A stretch of DNA of 64,000 nucleotides, from assembly GCF_001887775.1 (NCBI RefSeq), contig NZ_CP015519.1, positions 1,488,001-1,552,000 on the forward strand. The letters are read 5' to 3'. Each line of letters starts with the position of its first letter. Position 1 is the first letter of the stretch. The notes under the pieces were generated by a model. The model was not told the origin of the DNA. It worked only from the letters and a program-made list of their open reading frames with translations, and did no database searches. A program made the position numbers and the translations under genes. Source of the stretch: Syntrophotalea acetylenivorans (lineage in GTDB: Bacteria; Desulfobacterota; Desulfuromonadia; Desulfuromonadales; Syntrophotaleaceae). Shown piece by piece: positions 37,830 through 45,170 of this stretch.

Positions 37830-38989
37830 ATGAAATTTCGATGGAGATCCGAAGAGGGAGCATCAGCAGTTGAATATGCTGTGCTTCTGGCCTTGATAAT
37901 CTTAGTAGCAATGCTTTCCATTACAAACCTTGGAACCAAGGTATCCAATACCTACGAGCCGTTGGCGAATGCCCTGCCCGGAGATGGGGGAGGTTCTGGA
38001 GGTTCTGGAGGTTCTGGAGGTTCTGGAGGTTCTGGAGGTTCTGGCGGTTCTGGCGGTTCTGGCGGTTCCGGTGGTTCCGGTGGTTCCGGTGGTTCCGGTG
38101 GTTCCGGTGGTTCCGGTGGTTCCGGTGGTTCGGGTGGTTCGGGTGGTTCGGGTGGTTCCGGTGGTTCCGGTGGTTCGGTGGTTCGGGTGGTTCGGGCGGT
38201 TCGGGCGGTTCGGGCGGTTCGGGCGGTTCGGGCGGTTCGGGTGGTTCGGGTGGTTCGGGTGGTTCGGGTGGTTCGGGTGGTTCGGGCGGTTCGGGTGGTT
38301 CGGGTGGTTCCGGTGGTTCGGGTGGTTCCGGTGGTTCGGGTGGTTCGGGTGGTTCGGGTGGTTCGGGTGGTTCGGGCGGTTCGGGCGGTTCGGGCGGTTC
38401 CGGTGGTTCCGGTGGTTCCGGTGGTTCCGGTGGTTCCGGTGGTTCCGGTGGTTCCGGTGGTTCCGGTGGTTCCGGTGGTTCCGGTGGTTCCGGTGGTTCC
38501 GGTGGTTCAGGCGGTGGTTCAGGCGGCGGTTCAGGTGGTAAGCCAACGGCCATTGCTTCCTCCACTTACCAGCAAACGGATACCGTGGATCAGTCTCAAG
38601 TCCCGATTCGGTCTTGGGGAGAATATCTGGCAGTGAACATGTGGCTTTCCAATACGGAAAAAGAAGAAAAGGAGGGCCAACAGTTCAATATTCAGGCACC
38701 CGCGGCAGACCCGGTCCAACGCACTTTGGCGTTCTGGAGTATGGCCTTTTTTGTCCTGTTCTCCTTTGTAGCCAGCCTACTTGCTCATAGTCTGGTTAAA
38801 AGCTATCTCAAGGCGGCCCTTGTTATCGGTTTTGGCTTCGCTTTCGCTAGTCTGGTCGGCTATTGTTTCAGCGCTGTCCTCCCCCCCATTCTTCTCATGG
38901 TGGTGGCGGTTGTCGCCAAAGGTTTAGTGGCGTTGCTCATAGCCCTGGTGGTCGGCCTGCCGTTTCTTTATATGCGGCAAAAAGACTGA
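37830..38989 (+). CDS. Flp-type pilin fused to a (GGS)n linker and a C-terminal membrane domain, one-base frameshift
   Basis: Residues 1-50 look like a Flp/Tad type IVb prepilin: a basic start, EEG followed by ASAVEYAVLLALIILVAML, with Glu at +5 and Tyr at +6 after the predicted Gly/Ala cleavage. About 60 Gly-Gly-Ser triplets follow (37989-38539). The remaining 150 residues, read in another frame, start GKPTAIASSTYQQTDTVDQS and contain three or four hydrophobic helices (LAFWSMAFFVLFSFVASLLA; ILLMVVAVVAKGLVALLIAL), ending MRQKD. The frame changes at 38177, where a unit has TTCGG instead of TTCGGG; adding one G restores a 386-residue protein. Read literally, the frame runs into Val/Arg repeats and stops at 38636. 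No tad or cpa assembly genes lie in the window. Confidence 0.75.
37989..38539 (+). repeat. 9-bp tandem repeat encoding Gly-Gly-Ser, about 60 copies
   Basis: Units vary by block: GGAGGTTCT, then GGCGGTTCT, then long runs of GGTGGTTCC, GGTGGTTCG and GGCGGTTCG, ending with two GGS units stretched to GGGS. The block pattern suggests expansion by slippage or unequal exchange. On the minus strand the same bases read as Pro-Pro-Glu repeats, which I treat as a shadow. Confidence 0.97.
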
Positions 38990-39250
38990 AAGAACAAAAA
39001 ACCGAATTGCGCTTTTATTATAAATCACGTTCCCTCCGATCCTGACTGAATTGAAGTTGATTTCGAAATATTTGCTACCAACGCCGGCAATGGCCCGCAA
39101 GACGCAACTCAATACTAGATATTAAGTTCACCACGCTGGCTGGTTTTTCCGGGCTCTATACATCTCTTTCAGGCCCGCTTTACAGCAAAGATCAAGGTGC
39201 TAAACTCCAAGAGGGTGAAACTTCCACGGATCTTAACAAAGGAGGATGCA

Positions 39251-39469
39251 ATGCCTTACGGAAAGGGCCGGACCTACAAAAAAGTCGAAGTAATTGGGGT
39301 ATCCAGCGCAGGAATCGAAGAGGCCATTCAACAGGCTGTAACCAAGGCACAGAAATCCTTAGAAAAACTTTCCTGGTTTGAGGTTGAGGAAGTTCGCGGT
39401 CATATTGGTGATGACGGCAAAGTCAGTGAGTATCAGGTTATCATCAAGGTTGCCTTTGAGCTGAAGTAG
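39251..39469 (+). CDS. Dodecin family flavin-binding protein
   Basis: A 72-residue protein that assembles into a hollow dodecamer storing or buffering flavins. Conserved parts are YKKVEVIGVSSAGIEEAIQQ, AVTKAQKSLEKLSWFEV, including the Trp that stacks on the flavin, and VSEYQVIIKVAFELK. The ATG at 39251 has AAAGGAGG upstream; the open frame starts earlier at 39197 but without conservation. Confidence 0.93.
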   Translation: MPYGKGRTYKKVEVIGVSSAGIEEAIQQAVTKAQKSLEKLSWFEVEEVRGHIGDDGKVSEYQVIIKVAFELK

Positions 39470-39615
39470 GTGACCATGTTTCGAACATGACCTTCAAAAG
39501 GCGTAAATCCGGCAAGTTGCCAGAGCCCAGATTAATCCCCTGGATCGCCTCCATCTTGCTGGATGCGGCTCCTCGTCTTAGTCAGACTCTTACAAGTTGT
39601 CAACTCTGGGAAAAG

Positions 39616-39659
39616 AAAAACCCGCCTGGCAAACCAGTCGGGTTTTTCTGATATATCAG
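39616..39659 (+). terminator. Terminator plus CTGATATATCAG palindrome (repeat family copy)
   Basis: AAAAACCCG pairs with CGGGTTTTT, with inner CTGG/CCAG; CTGATATATCAG, a 12-bp perfect palindrome, follows at once. This combination recurs elsewhere in the window. The rest of 39470-40136 holds no gene that I can support. Confidence 0.85.
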
Positions 39660-40136
39660 GAATTTCAGTAATCCCACTAGCAACCCTCCTTTTCAGGCGC
39701 AAAATAATCCGGAACAACTTGTCATACAGCTTATCCTTGACCTTCGCCATTTATTAATTAGCTACATTGGCTTTGTTTTATTTTTGATGGGTTCTGGAAA
39801 TATGCCGGCTTGGAAAGGGTCAAGCAAACGCCAATCCAATAGAATTTCATAGTCAGGAAAAAGTCCGGCAGGTAATGTTTCCGTCAGCCGTCAGCATCGG
39901 CATTTGCTGTTAAACTTGGTTAACCATACAGTCTGCATAAGCCGAGGCATACTTAATGGCAGAGATGCTTATTTATCTGAAAAGAGGTAATTCCAAGTTT
40001 TTTGATTTTCTGGCCATTGTTTTATACAGGTGTAAAATATTAGTTATGCGGCCAAGACAGGAAGAGGCGCATATGAGAGTCGACAAGTAACCTCAGGATT
40101 AGTCGAATGTCCTTCAAATGTCAGGAGGATAAGACA

Positions 40137-41576
40137 ATGACGACGAAGAAAATACTCTTTCTATGCGGCAGCCCCCGCCACAAACGAAGCGCCAGCCTGT
40201 GTACGGCGAAGTACCTGGCCCGTTTCCTCGATTACGACTACGAATTTGTAGACGTGGTCAAGGCCAGGCTGTCCACCGATCCCAGTAAACCCGAGCCATC
40301 CTTCTTAAAGATCGTAGAAAAGATGCAGACGGCCGACGCCATCGTCTGGACCTTCGGCGCATGGCTTTTGTTCGTTCCGGTGCAGATGCAGTATCTTCTC
40401 GACAAGCTGTTTACCCAGGGATATGACTTCAGCGGAAAAGTCGCGGCGGCAGTGATGACCTCGGTTCATGTTCACGACGATTTCATCCTCGACCGGGTGC
40501 GCTTTGTTAGCGAGCAGTTGGGCTTGGGCTATGTCGGGGATGTGTCTGCCGTGGGCAATCCCTTCTTTGGCTACGAGGACGAGGAAGTGACGGAGGACAG
40601 TTGCCGTATTCTGGCCGGACAGCTCAACCACACGCTGGCCGACGGGTACTTGCCCGCCAGACATTATCCGCCGGTTGAGCGCAGGTATCTTTCCTCCACG
40701 CACCGGGGTCCAGGATTTACAGTGGACGATCCACCAGTGCCGAAAACCGGCGATAAGACGATCCTGGTCCTCACCGGCAATCGCCTGTCGGAAGACTCGG
40801 CCAATGCCTCGGTCATAGAATCTATTCGCCGCTATTCCCGGAACAGCGTTGAGGTGATTGAGCTACAGGACCGTCAGGTTGGCCCCTGCGTAGGATGTTA
40901 CCTTTGCGACTTTCACGAGGATGGAGTCTGTGTTCTTAAGGACGAATACGAGACGATCAAGCAGCACCTGCACCAGGTTGATGGCATCGTTTTTGTCGGC
41001 ACCTGTGTCTCCGGGATGGTGGACTGTCACCTGAAGGCTTTTCTCGACCGCTGTTGGGGCTTCGCCCATCGCCCCTCGCTGAAGGGCAAGTATGGCTTCG
41101 TAATTGCTACTGGCGGCGGGCCGCTGGAAGCAGAGGCCGCTTGGTACCTGCGGAATGTCCTGAACAAATTCGGCCCGTGTTGCATCGCCGCCCTGACTCA
41201 ACGCGCGGAAAACGCCCCTATCTTTACCGCCACCGTGCGCCGGACGGTTGAAGACCTGGACCGGGCGCTCGACGAGAAATGGCAGATTGCTGACCGATTT
41301 GGCACCCGTGGCGCCACCTGGACGTTCCGCGATTTGGCAGCCACAAGCGGGATGGTACTCCGGGCGGACTACGAGTTCCACAAAGAGCACCGGATGTTTG
41401 ATGCCCCATCTCCAGGTGGCGTGAACATGCTTATGAGGCTGCTCTTCAGGAGTGAGAAACTGAAACAATTGATGGTGGCGAAGAATCAAGCGCGGATCGC
41501 AAAAGCGCGTGGAAAACGCCTGGACGCATACCTTCGACGTGGCCGATTGGGAAAAGGGGAAGAAACTTCAAGCTGA
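40137..41576 (+). CDS. Two-domain flavodoxin-fold NAD(P)H-dependent oxidoreductase
   Basis: A 479-residue cytoplasmic protein made of two NADPH-dependent FMN reductase-like domains. The first starts KKILFLCGSPRHKRSASLCT; the second, near residue 205, starts TILVLTGNRLSEDSANASVI and has a Cys-rich motif CVGCYLCDFHEDGVCVLKDE typical of iron-sulfur flavoproteins (compact Cys motif plus FMN). The C-terminal 90 residues are unassigned and basic. It could reduce quinones, metals or an unknown acceptor. The ATG at 40137 follows AGGAGG. The duplication with a Cys cluster in only one half is unusual. Confidence 0.8.
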   Translation: MTTKKILFLCGSPRHKRSASLCTAKYLARFLDYDYEFVDVVKARLSTDPSKPEPSFLKIVEKMQTADAIVWTFGAWLLFVPVQMQYLLDKLFTQGYDFSGKVAAAVMTSVHVHDDFILDRVRFVSEQLGLGYVGDVSAVGNPFFGYEDEEVTEDSCRILAGQLNHTLADGYLPARHYPPVERRYLSSTHRGPGFTVDDPPVPKTGDKTILVLTGNRLSEDSANASVIESIRRYSRNSVEVIELQDRQVGPCVGCYLCDFHEDGVCVLKDEYETIKQHLHQVDGIVFVGTCVSGMVDCHLKAFLDRCWGFAHRPSLKGKYGFVIATGGGPLEAEAAWYLRNVLNKFGPCCIAALTQRAENAPIFTATVRRTVEDLDRALDEKWQIADRFGTRGATWTFRDLAATSGMVLRADYEFHKEHRMFDAPSPGGVNMLMRLLFRSEKLKQLMVAKNQARIAKARGKRLDAYLRRGRLGKGEETSS

Positions 41577-41952
41577 TGCCAACGAGAATATGGGTAGGAG
41601 GTAGGAGAGCGACTGCATAAACGTTATTTGGGATGTGGCCGCATAAACGTCGCGGCACCTGATTGCACTATCGGCGTGAAATCAGAGGTGCCTTTATGAT
41701 TAGTGGTGACGTTGGCAAGGAGAGGCTCGGCATATAAGCCGGGCGGCAAGTGAGTTCCATTCCGTTGATACTGTAGAAGAATCCTGACCTAAAAATTACC
41801 ATCCATCAGACACAAAAATCCCGCCAGGCGAACTTGGCGGGATTTTCCAATATGTCAGGGGGAGCGAGACACTCTTCTAGCCCCATCGATAAGGTGAGCG
41901 AGAGAAAATAGTGACCACTTTATGTGGAGCAGTAAAGGTGAAGGCCAGAACC
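41577..41952. other. Intergenic interval with direct repeat and terminator
   Basis: GCATAAACGT occurs twice about 30 bp apart (around 41615 and 41645). A strong hairpin at 41814-41846 lies downstream. No gene is supported. Confidence 0.45.
41814..41846. terminator. Terminator (repeat family copy)
   Basis: AAAATCCCGCCAGG and CTTGGCGGGATTTT form a long stem. It is preceded by CATCAGACACAAAA and followed by AATATGTCAGGG, both also seen near other terminators in this region. It can serve both flanking genes. Confidence 0.88.
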
Positions 41953-42402
41953 CTAGTCTCGCTCACGGGGAACGAACCTGCCGACGGAGGGGGGACTAAG
42001 GAATACCCGTTTGAGGACGATCAGCGAGAGAGGTGCGGTGCGGTTCCAGGGCATCAAGAGCATTAGTCGCGCCAGTGGGCAATAATTCAGGAATAGGTTG
42101 GCCGGTAGGCCGACCGTTGTGATGTACATCAGAAAAGTCATGCCGGGAACGTAAGTACCGAGAAAGGTCCATAGCAGATAAGCGAGGCGGACTTGCACTG
42201 GGAATGGATCTATGCGGAAGCGGAAAAGCCAAAGAAAAAGAAGAGAGTGAAGGGCGGAGATGATCACCACCCAATGATAAAAAGATTGGTCGAAAAGACC
42301 GCCAAGCAGAAGGAGCCAAGTGAACAGCCAAAGCCACCAGATCAGGCGTTTCCGGGTTGATTCGGCTAGATGCTGCCAAGGTGTATCGGTTGCGGTAGTC
42401 AT
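41953..42402 (-). CDS. Small integral membrane protein of unknown function
   Basis: About 149 residues with four hydrophobic stretches (LIWWLWLFTWLLLLGGLF, WVVIISALHSLLFLWLF, LAYLLWTFLGTYVPGMTFLM, and a weaker one near the end). I chose the ATG at 42402 because GGAAGGACTC lies directly before it. I do not recognise the family. Aromatic-rich helices and a basic tail suggest inner membrane location. Confidence 0.6.
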   Translation of the reverse strand: MTTATDTPWQHLAESTRKRLIWWLWLFTWLLLLGGLFDQSFYHWVVIISALHSLLFLWLFRFRIDPFPVQVRLAYLLWTFLGTYVPGMTFLMYITTVGLPANLFLNYCPLARLMLLMPWNRTAPLSLIVLKRVFLSPPSVGRFVPRERD

Positions 42403-42856
42403 GAGTCCTTCCAAAGTAGAGACCAGTAGGTGCGGTGCAATCAGATTCTTGGGCCATTATGGCAAGAATCCATTGCTCAGCCAACCGGAATACAGTTCGT
42501 CTGTGTCGGTACATTGTTCCGGTCGACCATTTTCGACCGTACTCTTGGGGGCAGAAGATCCAGGATCCCAGAGTAGGCAGGCCAAACAAGGCGCTCCGTT
42601 TAACGCACGTATTCTTTGTCCTGCATGCAAGAGCTCCTGAGACTCATCAACATTTGACCAGATCACGTTTCATTAGCTGTAAGATTATATTCGAGACACT
42701 CTGCGCACGATTCAGTAGCCACCCCGCAAGCACGTATTACAGAATCCCGCCCAACTTGGTAGCTGAGAATGGGGAGCAATGAATGATGGAACAAACCGTC
42801 AGCACAACTTCGAATGATTTGAGTTTTCCCCATGCTGAGATAACAGTTAAAATGAG
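42403..42856. other. Intergenic interval without a supported gene
   Basis: Short open frames here look random. It separates two minus-strand genes; I see no strong hairpin or repeat. Confidence 0.4.
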
Positions 42857-43537
42857 CTATCGAACAACCGAATAGCCGCGCCTTGCCCAGTCAGAAATCC
42901 CATAACGAAGGTTGTAGATTCTCTTAAAGCCACTTTCAATCAACAAACGTGAGGCAACAGTACTACGATTACCGGTAGCACAGTAAATCAAAATGTCCTG
43001 GTTTTTGTACGCTTCCAGTTTCGAAATGTTTTGCTGCAACACCTGCACCGGGAGCAGGTTTGCGCCCTGAAGATAACCCCGCCTAAACTCTCCCGGGGTT
43101 CTAACATCCAGAACCAGTGGGTTGGTGTTCTGCAAAAGCCTAAATGTCTGCTCGGCGCTCAACTCCGTGTAGGACGCAGCAGTGTATTCTATAACCTTTA
43201 TAGTGCCGTTGACTTTTCCTGCCGAGACGCTATAACTACCAGCATTTTTCATCTTTATGTACGCCCGCTCCCCTTCTTTGGCTGGAAAGGTCTTCATAAG
43301 ATTCAGCGCGGGTATTTCTATAGTAAAGCGGTCAAAGCCGCTGATCGATGGTTGGATGTAATCGCCGCGATAAATCACAAAATCATTCTCTTGTCCCGGC
43401 ACAAGTGTCAACAAACGAAGACCGTTAACAACCTTGCCGGAAATTTGCGGGTTACTGTCCACCTGAGCAACCCCACTTGCCACAATAAAACAGCCCAGCA
43501 ACGCTACAAACAACAGGCTGATGTATTTTCGTTTCAT
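42857..43537 (-). CDS. Periplasmic rhodanese-like protein with N-terminal beta domain
   Basis: A 226-residue exported protein. Signal peptide about 1-24 (KYISLLFVALLGCFIVASG). Residues 30-120 resemble a cupredoxin-like beta-sandwich without obvious copper ligands. Residues 125-226 are a rhodanese domain with PLVLDVRTPGEFRRGYLQGA and the active-site loop YCATGNRS, Cys present. Rhodaneses bind sulfur as a persulfide, and a periplasmic one may handle sulfide or polysulfide. A good ribosome binding site (TTAGGAGACG) precedes the ATG. Confidence 0.87.
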   Translation of the reverse strand: MKRKYISLLFVALLGCFIVASGVAQVDSNPQISGKVVNGLRLLTLVPGQENDFVIYRGDYIQPSISGFDRFTIEIPALNLMKTFPAKEGERAYIKMKNAGSYSVSAGKVNGTIKVIEYTAASYTELSAEQTFRLLQNTNPLVLDVRTPGEFRRGYLQGANLLPVQVLQQNISKLEAYKNQDILIYCATGNRSTVASRLLIESGFKRIYNLRYGISDWARRGYSVVR

Positions 43538-43733
43538 AGTCGTCTCCTAAGGAAATCAATTATCTACGGGAGCTATTGTATGTTTTTTATGCTAAGCATT
43601 TAAGACACCAACATACATATGAAAAACACAATATATGCAAAGCGGAATGTCTGCAACATAATAACTCTTCGTTAGCGCTTTTTATATCTGTCATAAATCA
43701 AGTGTTAGAGTTGCTGACCTCCTCCCAGACACC

Positions 43734-43765
43734 AAAAGCCCTCGATCTCCAGACCGGGGGCTTTT
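43734..43765 (+). terminator. Terminator-like hairpin (repeat family copy)
   Basis: AAAAGCCC and GGGCTTTT form the stem, preceded by CCCAGACACCAAAA as in other copies of the family. No gene directly precedes it on this strand. Confidence 0.7.
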
Positions 43766-43955
43766 CTCATAGGCCAGGACATGTAGGGGCCTTTCACCTA
43801 TTCCCCCAGAAGCAGCTTTAGACCAACCAAGACAACATTGAGGACACAATACGCTTTTTTCATATGCCTTGGTTTGACAAGCGCTGCTATCATACAGGGT
43901 CATTTTTGTATTGTAGCGATGTCATTCCAAAAGGCTGCTAAATATCAAATAGATC

Positions 43956-43987
43956 AACGGCCAGCTCAATGTTAATAGCTGGCCGTT
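43956..43987 (+). terminator. Strong hairpin terminator
   Basis: AACGGCCAGCT and AGCTGGCCGTT pair perfectly around a 10-base loop, followed by CTT. It stands about 170 bp before the lipoprotein gene. Confidence 0.75.
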
Positions 43988-44157
43988 CTTACCATGCAGG
44001 GAGAACACCACTTCCTTGACTTTCCCTGATGTCTTTTCCACAATGCCCTTTCCGAATGAGAGTTATTAGCCTCACCCGTAAAATGGAAGCGGGTGGTTTG
44101 GTAATTTGAAAATATTCAGTCTCCCTCTCAACATGATGTCTTTCCAATGGGGCAACT

Positions 44158-45156
44158 ATGGTACCACTACAAAAAGTTATACACATAACATGTGCTTGCC
44201 TGCTGCTATCTTTTGTATTTACAGGCTGCCAAAGCGGGGCAGACACGCGCCGAGAAAAATTACGCGTTACGGCCGGAGCCATCAGCAATATCTTTATAGG
44301 TGCCCGGGAGACGGCGCATTCCTTGCGAGATAGTGCCGCCAAAATCTATAGTCAGCCGCTTCCTGAGCCTAGCCAGGAACATTTATCTAAATACGCTTTT
44401 TTCGAAAAAACATCCTATTATAAAAAGAAGGACGACGGTTTTTGCGGCATGTGGGCCTCAGGCTTCATTCCAATAGAGGAAAAGCAACAGGCCCGCATTC
44501 TTGCGTTGGAAAGCCTGGAGCCGGAGATAAAAAAATCCGTCACGGAAAATGAATTTATTGATCAGGCTTATGTACTTACTCGCGAACATATTTCTATTTA
44601 CTACCCCTTCTTCAATCCGGTGGCGTATTTTGAGCCCAAGCTCGACTTTTATAAGGCGTTCAAACCGTTCTATGAACCCAGCCCCAAATATAACCCAACC
44701 CGCAAAGCTGTGTGGGTCAAGCCATATATCGATGCCACCGGAAAAGGCTACATTGTTTCCGTATCAGCCCCCATTTATAAAAATGATAGCTTTGAAGGGA
44801 CCGCAGGTTGTGACATCCGAGTCAAGCCAATTGGCGAGAAACTTCTCTCTTCCGAACGCAATATGATGATTGTTACCGATGAAACCCTGGTTGTTGCAAG
44901 TACTCCAAGATGTAATAAACTGCTAAACTTCAAAGGTCTTGGAAAGTATTACTACCTTCAAAATATCACTGAAGATGTTTCTGCCCCAGACCGGTTCAAG
45001 CTCAGCCATTCCGGTAGTCCATCTGTAAAGACAATGGCCAGGCGCTTACTCGCTGAATCCGAGTTCACCATTTCGCTACACAACCGAAATTACACTGTTA
45101 TTCGCGAACGCATCGACATTCCCGGTTGGTTCCTTGTGGAAATAATACCTCAATAA
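44158..45156 (+). CDS. Sensory lipoprotein with Cache-like domain
   Basis: A 332-residue exported lipoprotein. The signal peptide ends in a lipobox (LLSFVFTGCQS; Cys becomes lipidated). The rest looks like a double Cache/PDC sensor: YYPFFNPVAYFEPKLDFYKA, KAVWVKPYIDATGKGYIVSV, SAPIYKNDSFEGTAGCDIRV and a C-terminal second half ending DIPGWFLVEIIPQ. It lacks any cytoplasmic output domain. It lies 14 bp before a hybrid kinase gene, so it probably supplies ligand sensing to that kinase (inference). Confidence 0.8.
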   Translation: MVPLQKVIHITCACLLLSFVFTGCQSGADTRREKLRVTAGAISNIFIGARETAHSLRDSAAKIYSQPLPEPSQEHLSKYAFFEKTSYYKKKDDGFCGMWASGFIPIEEKQQARILALESLEPEIKKSVTENEFIDQAYVLTREHISIYYPFFNPVAYFEPKLDFYKAFKPFYEPSPKYNPTRKAVWVKPYIDATGKGYIVSVSAPIYKNDSFEGTAGCDIRVKPIGEKLLSSERNMMIVTDETLVVASTPRCNKLLNFKGLGKYYYLQNITEDVSAPDRFKLSHSGSPSVKTMARRLLAESEFTISLHNRNYTVIRERIDIPGWFLVEIIPQ

Positions 45157-45170
45157 GGTTTTCTTCAAGC

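Larger units (their letters stand above)
43538..44157. other. Intergenic interval with two terminators
   Basis: Between the divergent rhodanese and lipoprotein genes. Besides the terminators listed at 43734 and 43956, there is no gene that I can support. Two unassigned terminators in a row hint at small untranslated transcripts. Confidence 0.4.

Noticed and set aside
37989-38539. CRISPR array
   Set aside because: Units are 9 bp, contiguous and coding, without spacers.
37921-38565. Long minus-strand frame of Pro-Pro-Glu repeats
   Set aside because: It is only the complement of the GGS tract; no start signal, and all repeat frames stay open because the 9-bp unit has no stop codon.
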